A program made the translations under genes and the position numbers. The notes under the pieces were generated by a model, which was not told the origin of the DNA, did no database searches, and saw only the letters and a program-made list of their open reading frames with translations. From NCBI GenBank assembly GCA_027214125.1, contig JAPWHF010000008.1, positions 223,225-287,224 on the forward strand: 64,000 nt of DNA, in the 5' to 3' direction. Origin of the DNA: Zoogloeaceae bacterium G21618-S1. GTDB lineage: Bacteria > Pseudomonadota > Gammaproteobacteria > Burkholderiales > Rhodocyclaceae. Numbering within the stretch: position 1 is the first letter of the stretch; each line of letters opens with the position of its first letter. Positions 49,501-60,948 of the stretch are shown here, piece by piece.

Positions 49501-49914
49501 TTATTGAGTGGTCATGAAGGCGAGCCAGTCGCCTTTTTCGCGAGCGCTGCATTCACGCCCCAGCACCTCACGGCAGTTGCGCCGGAACCACTTCTCGACC
49601 TTGGCCGCGTCGGTGTATCGCGTCGGCGCGACGGACACCGCCACCGGCTCGATGGACTTGCCGACAGGCGTGCGGCCGGCGGCGCGGGTGTTCTCACCAT
49701 GGCAACTGGTGCAACTCGGGGAGTCCGCCTTGCCGCCACTGTGGCGGTCGCGGTGGAGCGCCTCGCCCCGCGCGGCCGAGAAGCCGGCAAAGGTGGCATC
49801 CTCGGCTTTCGCCTGAGCGGTATAAGCGGCGAGAATGTCGTCTCGCGGGGCGGCTTGCACGGCCGACATCGCTGTCAGTGCAACCAGAAACAAGGTTCGA
49901 GAAAGTGTCTGCAT
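49501..49914 (-). CDS. SHP-type cytochrome c (DUF1924)
   Basis: 137 residues. Signal peptide LFLVALTAMSAVQAA, single heme site C68-TS-C71-H72 (SPSCTSCHGENTRAAGRTP), and FRRNCREVLGRECSAREKGD near the C-terminus, typical of sphaeroides heme protein, which binds oxygen or NO at a labile axial ligand. Two adjacent ATGs (49917 and 49914); GGAG spacing favours 49914. First gene of the SHP-DHC-cytochrome b operon. Confidence 0.9.
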   Translation of the reverse strand: MQTLSRTLFLVALTAMSAVQAAPRDDILAAYTAQAKAEDATFAGFSAARGEALHRDRHSGGKADSPSCTSCHGENTRAAGRTPVGKSIEPVAVSVAPTRYTDAAKVEKWFRRNCREVLGRECSAREKGDWLAFMTTQ

Positions 49915-50056
49915 CATCGTCTCCGCCGGAAGTAGCAACTGTTCGTCATGGCTTGCAGTGTGCGCAGCAGCGCCTGAACACTTCCTGAAGTGGGCGTTCA
50001 TCTCCCGTTCAGCCACACAGGGGTAGAAAATAGGCATGAAGACACGGAGACTGACC

Positions 50057-50377
50057 ATGCGCTGGATCCTTGCCCTGCTGCTGAGTACCGCCCTGATCGC
50101 CCCCGGCCTGGCCGATAGCGACCATGACCGCGCCCGCCGTGCGCTCGACGCAGGCCAAGTGATGCCGCTGCCCGCCATCCTCGAACGCGTGGCGCTGGAC
50201 TACCCCGGCAAGGTGCTCGAGGTCGAACTCGAAGACGACGACGATCGCTGGATCTACGAGATCAAGCTGGTGCAACCCGGCGGGCGCCTGCTCAAGCTGG
50301 AGGTCAATGCCGCCGACGCCCGCATTCTGAAAGCGCGTGGCAAGTACCGCGGTCGCAACGAACAAGGAGAACGTTGA
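50057..50377 (+). CDS. PepSY-domain periplasmic protein
   Basis: 106 residues: signal peptide MRWILALLLSTALIAPGLA followed by a PepSY domain (LPAILERVALDYPGKVLEVE then WIYEIKLVQPGGRLLKLEV). ATG 50057 has GGAG seven bases upstream and is preferred over an ATG at 50036. The stop overlaps the response-regulator ATG (TGATG), so it belongs to the two-component operon and may be a sensor accessory. Confidence 0.85.
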   Translation: MRWILALLLSTALIAPGLADSDHDRARRALDAGQVMPLPAILERVALDYPGKVLEVELEDDDDRWIYEIKLVQPGGRLLKLEVNAADARILKARGKYRGRNEQGER

Positions 50378-51039
50378 TGCGCATCCTGGTCGTCGAAGAC
50401 GAACCCACCCTCGCCCAGCAACTGACCGACGCGCTGACAGACGCCGGTTACGCGGTCGATCGCGCCGACAACGGTCTCGATGCGCACTACCTCGGCGACA
50501 CCGAGCCCTTCGACGCCGTAATACTCGACCTCGGCCTGCCACAGATGGACGGGCTCACCGTGCTCGGCAAATGGCGCAGTGCCGGGCGAGCCATGCCGGT
50601 GCTGATCCTCACCGCGCGTGACGACTGGCATCAGAAGGTGGCCGGCATCGACGCCGGCGCCGACGACTACCTCACCAAGCCTTTCCACATGGCCGAGCTG
50701 CTGGCCCGCCTGCGCGCCCTCATCCGCCGCGCCGGCGGCCACGCCAGTGCCCTGCTCAATTGCGGCCCGCTATGCCTGGACACCCGCAACAGCCAGCTCA
50801 CCGATGACGGCCGGCCGGTGTCGCTCACCAGCCATGAATACCGTGTACTGAGCTACTTCATGCACCACCCCGGCAAAGTCATCTCCCGCACCGAACTGAC
50901 CGAACACCTCTACGCACAAGACTTCGATCGCGACTCCAACACCATCGAAGTCTTTGTCGGCCGGCTGCGCAAGAAGCTGCCCGAAGGCATGATCGAAACC
51001 GTGCGCGGCCTCGGCTACCGGCTGATTGAGCCGGCATGA
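50377..51039 (+). CDS. OmpR-family response regulator (QseB/PmrA-like)
   Basis: 220 residues. Receiver domain with acidic pocket VVEDEPTLAQQL, phosphoacceptor in AVILDLGLPQMDG, lysine in YLTKPFHMAELL; C-terminal winged helix (SLTSHEYRVLSYFMHHPGKV and SNTIEVFVGRLRKKL). AAGGAGA lies seven bases upstream. Partner of the following kinase; the neighbouring, divergent SHP operon is a possible target. Confidence 0.94.
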   Translation: MRILVVEDEPTLAQQLTDALTDAGYAVDRADNGLDAHYLGDTEPFDAVILDLGLPQMDGLTVLGKWRSAGRAMPVLILTARDDWHQKVAGIDAGADDYLTKPFHMAELLARLRALIRRAGGHASALLNCGPLCLDTRNSQLTDDGRPVSLTSHEYRVLSYFMHHPGKVISRTELTEHLYAQDFDRDSNTIEVFVGRLRKKLPEGMIETVRGLGYRLIEPA

Positions 51040-51187
51040 GCTCAGCCGCACGACCACCCGACGGACGCTCGACACCCCCCCGAGGGGAGCGCAGGCGCTC
51101 CGCGCCAGCGCGACGGGCTGGCTTTGCATGGCCAAACTTCCGTCACACCCGCGACGGGAAGATCGTTCCGTGAGCCCACGACCTGCA

Positions 51188-52537
51188 ATGCACCGATCAC
51201 TGCGCCTGCGCCTGCTTGCCGGTTCGCTGGTGTGGATTCTTGCCGCCGTCGCAATCGCCGGCTTCCTGTTGGCGGATCTGTTCAGCCAGCATGTGCGCGA
51301 GCGAGTCGACGCAGAACTGAACGGCCATCTCGATCAGCTCACCGCACTCTTCGATATCGCCCCCGACGGCACCGCCACACTGCGCATGCCACTGTCCGAC
51401 CCCCGCTTGAGCCGCCCCTATGCCGGCCTCTACTGGCAGGTGGATGGCGGCCCGGCCGGCACCATCGGCCTGCTGCGCTCGCGCTCGCTGTGGGACACCG
51501 CGTTGGCGGTTCCCGGCGACGCACTGGCCGACGGTGAGGTGCATGTGCACGACGTGCCCGGCCCCGACGCCAGCCGTCTGCGCATGATGGAGCGCCTCAT
51601 CCGCCCCGCCGAACACCCCGACACCGCCTACCGCCTGATCGTCGCGCTCGACACCCGGCAAATCGACGAGCCGGTCGAAGAATTCTCAACCCTGCTGAGC
51701 ATTGCCCTCGGCGTGCTCGCCCTCGGCCTGATCGCGGCGGCAGTGGTGCAAGTGGGCGTCGGCCTCGCCCCGCTCAAGCGCATGCGCGCCGCCCTCGGCG
51801 CGGTGCGCGACGGCCACGCCCGCCGACTCGAAGGCGACTACCCGCAGGAAGTCCAACCACTGGTCGACGAACTCAACACCCTGCTCGCCCACGACGAAGC
51901 CATGGTCGAGCGCGCCCGCACCCAGGCCGGCAACCTCGCCCATGCGGTCAAGACGCCGCTGAGCATCCTCGCCAACGCTGCTCGTCAGGACAGCAGTGAC
52001 CTCGCCCGGCTGGTCGACGAGCAGGTTGGCGACGCCCGCCGCCAGGTGGACTACCACCTCGCCCGCGCCCGCGCCGCGGCGGCCGTCCAGCAAGCCGGCC
52101 TCAAGACCCCGCTGCGCCCGGTGCTCGACGGCCTGATCCGGGTCATGAGCCGCCTGCATGCCGAGCGCAATCTGCACATCGCCGTTGCCGACGTGGCCGA
52201 CACCCTGACCTGCCGGGGCGACACCCAGGACCTGCAGGAGATGCTCGGCAATCTGCTCGACAACGCCTGCAAATGGGCGGCCACCCAGGTGGCCATCAGC
52301 GCCGCCATCCATGACGGCCAGCTCGCGGTGCATATCGACGACGACGGCCCCGGGCTGTCAGAGGCGCAACGCAGCACAGTGCTGGCGCGCGGCGTGCGCG
52401 CCGATGAACACACCCCCGGCTCCGGCCTCGGGCTGGCCATCGCGCATGATCTGGCCCGCGTCTATGGCGGCGATCTGCGCCTCGACACCGCACCGCTCGG
52501 CGGCCTGCGCGCCACGCTGCAACTGCCCGCCGCCTAG
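51188..52537 (+). CDS. sensor histidine kinase
   Basis: 449 residues. Two membrane helices (LLAGSLVWILAAVAIAGFLL and LLSIALGVLALGLIAAAVVQ) around a ~140-residue periplasmic sensor, then HAMP-like linker, H-box NLAHAVKTPLSILANAA, N-box LGNLLDNACKWA and G-boxes DDDGPGLSE / GSGLGLAIAHDL. Start at ATG 51188; a GTG at 51170 with GGGAAG upstream is an alternative. The 148-bp gap before it holds a CCCCCCGAGGGG palindrome. Confidence 0.9.
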   Translation: MHRSLRLRLLAGSLVWILAAVAIAGFLLADLFSQHVRERVDAELNGHLDQLTALFDIAPDGTATLRMPLSDPRLSRPYAGLYWQVDGGPAGTIGLLRSRSLWDTALAVPGDALADGEVHVHDVPGPDASRLRMMERLIRPAEHPDTAYRLIVALDTRQIDEPVEEFSTLLSIALGVLALGLIAAAVVQVGVGLAPLKRMRAALGAVRDGHARRLEGDYPQEVQPLVDELNTLLAHDEAMVERARTQAGNLAHAVKTPLSILANAARQDSSDLARLVDEQVGDARRQVDYHLARARAAAAVQQAGLKTPLRPVLDGLIRVMSRLHAERNLHIAVADVADTLTCRGDTQDLQEMLGNLLDNACKWAATQVAISAAIHDGQLAVHIDDDGPGLSEAQRSTVLARGVRADEHTPGSGLGLAIAHDLARVYGGDLRLDTAPLGGLRATLQLPAA

Positions 52538-52614
52538 CCCGGCCCCGTCTGTAGTCCCTACTGCCCAAAGGGTTTCAGCCCGACGATGCTCACCAAAAAA
52601 AGTGGTGCGCAGAC

Positions 52615-52643
52615 TTGACGCATTCAAATAGGACCAATATAGT
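52615..52643 (+). promoter_or_regulatory. sigma-70 promoter of the suf operon
   Basis: TTGACG (52615-52620), 17-base spacer, TATAGT (52638-52643): close to consensus in all three parameters. Confidence 0.8.
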
Positions 52644-52650
52644 TCTATTT
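52626..52650. promoter_or_regulatory. palindromic operator over the suf -10 (SufR/IscR-like)
   Basis: AAATAGGAC-N7-GTTCTATTT, eight of nine pairs matching. It covers the spacer and -10, a repressor position. The Rrf2 regulator encoded just downstream is the natural ligand. Confidence 0.65.
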
Positions 52651-52679
52651 AAAACCATAACACTCATGGAGCCGCCCCA

Positions 52680-52874
52680 ATGATTACCCCCCCGGCCATC
52701 CATCGCCTGCTTACCGATTCGGCCCACTACTTCGGGCTGCTCCCCACGCCGGCGCTGACCGTCACCTTGCTTGGCACGTTGCGTCGCCAGGCTCAGCCCA
52801 CCCGGACCCCGGCCAACGATGGCCGCCTTCGGCTCACCCCGATGGACGACGAGGACCAGACATGCTGCGCGTAA
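52680..52874 (+). CDS. small hypothetical protein, leader of the suf operon
   Basis: 64 residues, begins MITPPAIHRLLTDSAHYFGL and has a Thr/Leu-rich middle; no domain recognised. Its end overlaps the start of sufR by 13 bases, suggesting translational coupling, and it follows the promoter directly. Confidence 0.55.
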   Translation: MITPPAIHRLLTDSAHYFGLLPTPALTVTLLGTLRRQAQPTRTPANDGRLRLTPMDDEDQTCCA

Positions 52875-53332
52875 GCAAACTGACCGACTACGGCACGCTG
52901 GTGCTCACGCACATGGCGGGCTTTCCGGACCACCTGTTCAGCGTCGCCGAGCTGACCCAGATCCTGCATCTGAACGCGCCGACGATCAGCAAGGTGCTCA
53001 AGGCGCTCGGCCGGCACGAGCTGGTCAGCAGCGTGCGCGGCGCGCGCGGCGGCTACGCTCTGGCGCGCCCCGCCACGCAGATCAGCGTCGCCCAGATCAT
53101 CGACGCGCTCGAAGACCAGCCCTTTGGTCTTACCGAATGCAGCGCCACCGCCGGCACCTGCGACATCGAAGGTGATTGCCGCATCCGTGCCAACTGGCAG
53201 CGCATCAACACCGTGGTGCGCCGCGTGCTCGACGACGTCTGCCTCGCCGACATGGTGGAGCCCCTGCCGCTGGCCACCGAGGCCCGCATGGTGCGACACG
53301 CCACCCCCGCCATCAAATGCACACCGCAGTAA
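52862..53332 (+). CDS. sufR: SUF system Fe-S cluster regulator (Rrf2 family)
   Basis: 156 residues. Rrf2/IscR-like winged helix ([20 protein letters not shown] then [17 protein letters not shown]) and a cysteine cluster [17 protein letters not shown] that should bind an Fe-S cluster. Matches the proteobacterial 'SUF system regulator' family that precedes sufB. Likely represses its own operon through the 52626-52650 palindrome when Fe-S clusters are sufficient. Confidence 0.92.
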   Translation: MLRVSKLTDYGTLVLTHMAGFPDHLFSVAELTQILHLNAPTISKVLKALGRHELVSSVRGARGGYALARPATQISVAQIIDALEDQPFGLTECSATAGTCDIEGDCRIRANWQRINTVVRRVLDDVCLADMVEPLPLATEARMVRHATPAIKCTPQ

Positions 53333-53348
53333 CCAGGAGATGTCTTCC

Positions 53349-54800
<1,452 letters not shown>

Positions 54801-54858
54801 GGACCGGGACGCAAGCACAGCATCACGTCCCGTCAAAGCAAACTCAGGAGATTTACAC

Positions 54859-55640
<782 letters not shown>

Positions 55641-55641
<1 letters not shown>

Positions 55642-56951
55642 TGAGCGCTGTCGACACCTGGGTGTCCGCCTTCCACGCGCGCTCGGCGCAGCAACCCGGC
55701 GCCACGCTGCCCTGGCTGGCTGATCTGCGCCGCCAGGCCATCTACCGCTTCGCCGACGAAGGCTGGCCCACCCGCCGCCACCCGCGCTGGCAGCACACCT
55801 CGCTGGCCTTCATGGACCAGCAAGACTTCGCCGCCAACGCCGTCGCGCCCGACGCCGCGGCCGCCCTCGCCCGCCTGCGGGGCGACGACGCCGGCCACTG
55901 GCTGGTGTTTGTTGGTGGGCGGTTCAATGCGGAACTGTCGGACATCGGCGCCCTGCCCGCCGGTGTGCAACTGACGAGCCTGGCCGACGCGCTGGACCAG
56001 CACCCCGAGGCGGTGCAAGCCGCCTTCGGCAGCGCCACCGATGGCGACAGCCCGGCCGCGCTCAACCTCGCGCTCGCGACTGACGGCGCCTGGCTGCGCC
56101 TGCCGCTCGGCGTGGCGCTGGAGGCCCCGGTGCATCTGGTGTTCATCACCAACGCCACCGACGCCAGCCAGCACCTGCGCAACCTGATCGTCGCCGAAGC
56201 CAACAGCGAAGCGACCATCGTCGAGCACTACCTGGGCGAAGGCGAGGCCACCACGCTCACCACCGCCGCCACCCGGCTGCAGGTGGACGCCGACGCGCGC
56301 ATCACCCACCTCAAGCTGCAGCAAGAAGCCGAGCCCGCCATCCACCTCGCCAGCATCAACGCGACTCAGGCGCGTGGCGCGCACTTTGCCTCGCACTCGC
56401 TGTCCTTCGGCGCCCGGCTGGCGCGCAACGATATCCACACCCGCTTCGACGGCGAAGGCTGCGACACGCTGCTCAATGGCCTGTACCACCTCGACGGCCG
56501 CCGCCATGTGGACCACCACACCAGCATCAACCACGCCCAGCCGCGCGGCAACAGCCGCGAGTTCTACCGTGGCCTGCTCGATGGCAACTCGCGTGGCGTC
56601 TTCACCGGCCGCATCATCGTCGCCAAGGATGCTCAGCGCAGCGACGCCATGCAGCGCTGCGACAACCTGCTGCTCTCGCGCGCAGCCGAAGCCGATGCCC
56701 GGCCCGAGCTCGAGATCTACGCCGACGACGTGAAATGCGCCCACGGCGCCACGGTCGGGCAGATGGACGAGGACAGCCTGTTCTATTTGCAAACCCGCGG
56801 CCTGGACGACGCCCACGCCCGCCGCCTGCTCACCTATGCCTTCGCAGCCGAAGCGCTCGACCGCATCGCGCTGCTGCCGCTGCGCAAGCAAGCCCGCGCC
56901 GCGCTCATGGCGCGCCTGCCCGGAGGCGAACTGCTGGAGGAACTGTTGTGA
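55641..56951 (+). CDS. sufD: Fe-S cluster assembly protein SufD
   Basis: 436 residues, paralogue of SufB in the SufBC2D scaffold. Right-handed beta-helix region (RLARNDIHTRFDGEGCDTLL), NHAQPRGNSREFYRGLLDGN, and C-terminal KCAHGATVGQMDEDSLFYLQ. TAATG overlap with sufC. Confidence 0.95.
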
Positions 56952-58209
56952 ACACCGTCGCTGATCCGCTCCGCGCACCGGTCGCCACCCGACTGCCGGT
57001 GGCGGATGACTTTCCCATCCTCGCCCGGCCGGTGCACGGCCGCCGGCTGGTCTATCTCGACAACGGCGCCACCACGCAAAAGCCGACGGCGGTGATCGAG
57101 GCCGAAGCGCGCTTCTATCGCGAGTCGAATGCCAACATCCACCGCGGCGTGCACTGGCTGTCGCAACACGCCACCGAACTGTATGACGCCGCGCGCGCCA
57201 CCGTGCAGCGCTTTATCGGCGCCGCGCGGGCCGACGAGATCATCTTTACCCGCGGCACCACCGAGGCCATCAACCTGGTCGCCAACACCTGGGGGCGCAA
57301 GCAGCTCACCGCGGGCGACGAGATCCTCATCACCACGCTGGAGCACCACTCCAACATCGTGCCCTGGCAGATGCTGTGCGAGCAGACCGGTGCGGTGCTC
57401 AAGGTCGCGCCGGTCAATGAAATCGGCGAGGTCGAGCTCGACGGCTTCGACGCGCTGCTGAGCCCACGCACCCGGCTGGTCGCCATCACGCATATCTCCA
57501 ACGCGCTGGGCACGGTCAACCCGGTCGCCGAGATGGTGGCGCACGCGCATGCGGTCGGCGCCGTGGTGCTGGTCGACGGCGCACAAGCCGTGGCCCACCA
57601 GGCCGTCGACATGCAGGCGCTGGGTTGCGATTTCTACGCCTTCTCGGGCCACAAGCTCTACGGCCCCACCGGCATCGGCGTGCTCTACGGCCGTGCCGAG
57701 TTGCTCGCCGACATGCCGCCGTGGCAAGGCGGCGGCGACATGATCCGCACCGTCAGCTTCGAGCGCAGCACCTACGCCGAGGCGCCGCAACGCTTCGAGG
57801 CCGGCACGCCCAACATCGCCGGCGCCGTCGCGCTGGGTGCCGCCATCGACTATGTGCAGGCCCTCGGCATGGACCGCATCGTGGCGCATGAACACGCCCT
57901 GCTCGAGCACGCCACCGCCGCGCTCAGCGCCATCCCCGGCCTGCGCATGATCGGCACCGCGGCCCACAAGGCGGGCATTCTATCTTTCATGATCGAGCAC
58001 ATTCACCCGCACGACCTGGGCACCATTCTGGACAGCGAAGGCGTCGCTATCCGCGCCGGCCACCACTGCGCCATGCCGCTGATGACCCGCTTCGGCATCC
58101 CCGGCACAGCGCGCGCCTCGCTGGCCGTCTATAACGATGACACTGACATCGCCGCGCTGGTCACCGCCATCGAGAAGGCGCAAACCCTGTTCGGCACGAG
58201 GAAAAAACC

Positions 58210-58213
<4 letters not shown>
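56948..58213 (+). CDS. sufS: cysteine desulfurase SufS
   Basis: 421 residues. PLP enzyme that delivers sulfur from cysteine to SufU. PLP-lysine in FSGHKLYGPTGIGVLYG, catalytic Cys about residue 374 in AGHHCAMPLM. Starts with GTG (56948), overlapping the sufD stop by four bases, and overlaps sufU at the other end. Confidence 0.96.
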
Positions 58214-58662
<449 letters not shown>

Positions 58663-58672
58663 GGAACGCATC

Positions 58673-59242
58673 ATGGGCGACGCCTACGGCGAAACCGACT
58701 CCCGCACCCTGCTGCGCGACTGCGCCGCAGTCAGCGTGCCCTGGGGTAACCCCGAAACGCTGGAGGCCGGCAACTACGCGCTCATCACCCAGCGCCTCGG
58801 CGGCTCCATCACCGTCATGTGCGGCGGCAACCTGTATCGCATTGACGAACGCAACGCCGACGCCCTCGGCCTCGAGCCACAGCTGCCCGCCACGCCACCG
58901 CCCGCCGACGCCGGCGAGCGCAGCATCGACAGCATCGAGCAAGCCGCGTGGACACAGCTGGGCACCTGCTTCGACCCCGAGATCCCGATCGACATCGTCA
59001 ATCTCGGCCTGGTCTACGCCTGCACCGCCGAAATGATCGAGCCCGACAGCTTCCGCCTCACGGTCAACATGACACTCACCGCGCCCGGCTGCGGCATGGG
59101 CACCGTCATCGCCGACGAAGCCCACGCCAAGCTGCTCGACATCCCTGGCGTCAAAGAGGCCGAAGTCAATCTCGTGTGGGACCCACCCTGGAGCCGCGAA
59201 ATGATGAGCGACGCCGCGCGGCTTGAAATGGGCATGTTCTAG
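58673..59242 (+). CDS. sufT: SufT, MIP18/DUF59-type Fe-S maturation factor
   Basis: 189 residues. N-terminal extension specific to SufT followed by a DUF59 domain: GTCFDPEIPIDIVNLGLVYA, and NMTLTAPGCGMGTVIADEAH holding the conserved cysteine, then VNLVWDPPWSREMMSDAA. Helps mature Fe-S proteins. Last gene of the suf operon, 10 bp after sufU. Confidence 0.94.
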   Translation: MGDAYGETDSRTLLRDCAAVSVPWGNPETLEAGNYALITQRLGGSITVMCGGNLYRIDERNADALGLEPQLPATPPPADAGERSIDSIEQAAWTQLGTCFDPEIPIDIVNLGLVYACTAEMIEPDSFRLTVNMTLTAPGCGMGTVIADEAHAKLLDIPGVKEAEVNLVWDPPWSREMMSDAARLEMGMF

Positions 59243-59298
59243 GCGCAGTGCACCCAGGTCGGCGGAAGCCGAACCTACCAACAGCAAAGCATCACCCC

Positions 59299-59370
59299 GT
59301 AGGGCGGGCTTCAACCCGCCACCGCGAACCGGGTCGGCGTGCCCCACGCAGGGCGGGCTTCAACCCGCCA
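59299..59370. repeat. two copies of the GGGCGGGCTTCAACCCGCC palindrome
   Basis: Copies at 59302-59320 and 59351-59369 between sufT and serA. Same dispersed family as 25465 and 47611; may end the suf transcript. Confidence 0.75.
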
Positions 59371-59404
59371 ACACCGCCGCCCGACAGAAACCGGAGCCCC
59401 CAAC

Positions 59405-60637
59405 ATGATCGACGAAGCCTTCCACCCCGACACTCTGCGCTGCGTCCTGCTCGAAGGCATCCACGCCTCTGCCGTAGACGTGTTCGAAAGCCACGGCTAC
59501 ACCCATGTCGAGCAACACGCCACCGCCCTCTCGGGCGACGCACTCACCGCCGCCATCGCCAAGGCCCACTTCATCGGCATCCGCTCCCGCACCCACCTGA
59601 CCGAGGCCGTGCTCGACAAAGCCCCGCACCTGCTCGCCATCGGCTGCTTCTGCATCGGCACCAACCAGGTTGACCTCGCCGCCGCCGCACGGCGCGGCAT
59701 CCCGGTGTTCAACGCCCCCTTCTCCAACACCCGCAGCGTCGCCGAGCTGGTGCTCGCCGAAATCATCATGCTGCTGCGCGGCATCCCCGAAAAAAACGCC
59801 GCCCAGCACCGCGGCGGCTGGATGAAACACGCCACCGGCTCGCACGAAGCGCGCGGCAAAACCCTCGGCATCATCGGCTACGGTCACATCGGCACCCAGA
59901 TCGGCATCCTCGCCGAACAACTCGGCATGCGCGTGCTCTACCACGACATCGAAAGCCGCCTCGCGCTGGGCAACGCCCACGCCGTCCCAACGCTCGACAC
60001 CCTGCTCGCCCAAGCCGACGTCGTCAGCCTGCATGTGCCTCAAACCCCCGCCACCCAGAACCTCATCAACGCCAAACGCCTCGCGCAGATGAAACCCGGC
60101 AGCCACCTCATCAACGCCTCGCGCGGCACCGTCGTCGACATCGACGCCCTCGCCCAGGCGCTGGCCAGCGGTCACCTGCGCGGCGCCGCCATCGACGTCT
60201 TCCCGCAGGAGCCCGGCGGCAACAGCGACAACTTCACCTCACCGCTGACCCGCTTCGATAACGTCATCCTTACCCCGCACATCGGTGGCTCCACGCTCGA
60301 AGCGCAAGAAAACATCGGCACCGAAGTCGCCACCCATCTCATGCGCTACGGCCAGAACGGCTCCGTGCTCATGGCCGTCAACTTCCCCGAACTCTCCCTC
60401 CCCGTCCAGCACGGCGCCACCCGCATCCTCCACATCCACCGCAACGTCCCCGGCGTCCTCGCCAAAATCAACGACATCGTCTCCGCCGCCGGCATCAACA
60501 TCGCCGCGCAGTACCTGCAAACCGGACCCGAGCTGGGGTATGCGGCGATTGATATCGATGCCGAACTATCGGCGGACGATCTCGGGCGGCTGCGGGGGAT
60601 TGACGGGACTTTGAGGTGCCGAACGCTGGTGCGGTAA
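59405..60637 (+). CDS. serA: D-3-phosphoglycerate dehydrogenase
   Basis: 410 residues. First step of serine synthesis. NAD fingerprint LGIIGYGHIGTQIGILAEQL, active-site region NASRGTVVDIDALAQAL, LTPHIGGSTLEAQENIG with catalytic histidine, and a C-terminal ACT domain (LHIHRNVPGVLAKINDIVS). Length equals E. coli SerA (410). Feeds on 3-phosphoglycerate, the product of RuBisCO. Confidence 0.96.
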   Translation: MIDEAFHPDTLRCVLLEGIHASAVDVFESHGYTHVEQHATALSGDALTAAIAKAHFIGIRSRTHLTEAVLDKAPHLLAIGCFCIGTNQVDLAAAARRGIPVFNAPFSNTRSVAELVLAEIIMLLRGIPEKNAAQHRGGWMKHATGSHEARGKTLGIIGYGHIGTQIGILAEQLGMRVLYHDIESRLALGNAHAVPTLDTLLAQADVVSLHVPQTPATQNLINAKRLAQMKPGSHLINASRGTVVDIDALAQALASGHLRGAAIDVFPQEPGGNSDNFTSPLTRFDNVILTPHIGGSTLEAQENIGTEVATHLMRYGQNGSVLMAVNFPELSLPVQHGATRILHIHRNVPGVLAKINDIVSAAGINIAAQYLQTGPELGYAAIDIDAELSADDLGRLRGIDGTLRCRTLVR

Positions 60638-60659
60638 TCGAATAGCCGCTTTGGTTGTG

Positions 60660-60701
60660 GCGCCACCCACAGGGGATGCAGACATTCCTTCTGGGTGGCG
60701 C
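60660..60701 (+). terminator. hairpin after serA, probable terminator
   Basis: 10-bp perfect stem GCGCCACCCA / TGGGTGGCGC (60660-60669 with 60692-60701) whose loop can extend the pairing. No clear T-run, so termination is an inference; it marks the edge between core gene and integron region. Confidence 0.5.
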
Positions 60702-60795
60702 TTGCCGTTTACCGGGGGCTCGGGTCTAATTCCTATCGGATATGACGATCCGCGACGAGTATCGCAACAACGCAGCCCTCTCGTGCGCCCTCCAA

Positions 60796-60941
60796 AGTGA
60801 CGCAATTGCCACTTGGTTTTAGGAGGGTCTACAACTAACTGGATCGTTGATTTTTAACAGCTTTTTTGATCTCACGAGTGACGATTGCGGCGCAGTGACG
60901 CAATGTTTTACGTCGATTAGGAGGTCTACTTATAGTTAGAT
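60796..60941 (+). other. duplicated motif and left cassette core: candidate attI region
   Basis: Two imperfect direct repeats of about 46 bp (60796-60841 and 60894-60941). Each starts AGTGACGCAAT, has TTAGGAGG exactly 23 bases later, then TCTAC. The second ends in the recombination core GTTAGAT (60935-60941), left edge of cassette 1. Repeated integrase-binding motifs next to a GTTRRRY core are how attI sites look. No integrase gene is adjacent (serA is upstream), so this remains a proposal. Confidence 0.5.
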
Positions 60942-60948
60942 CACTACT

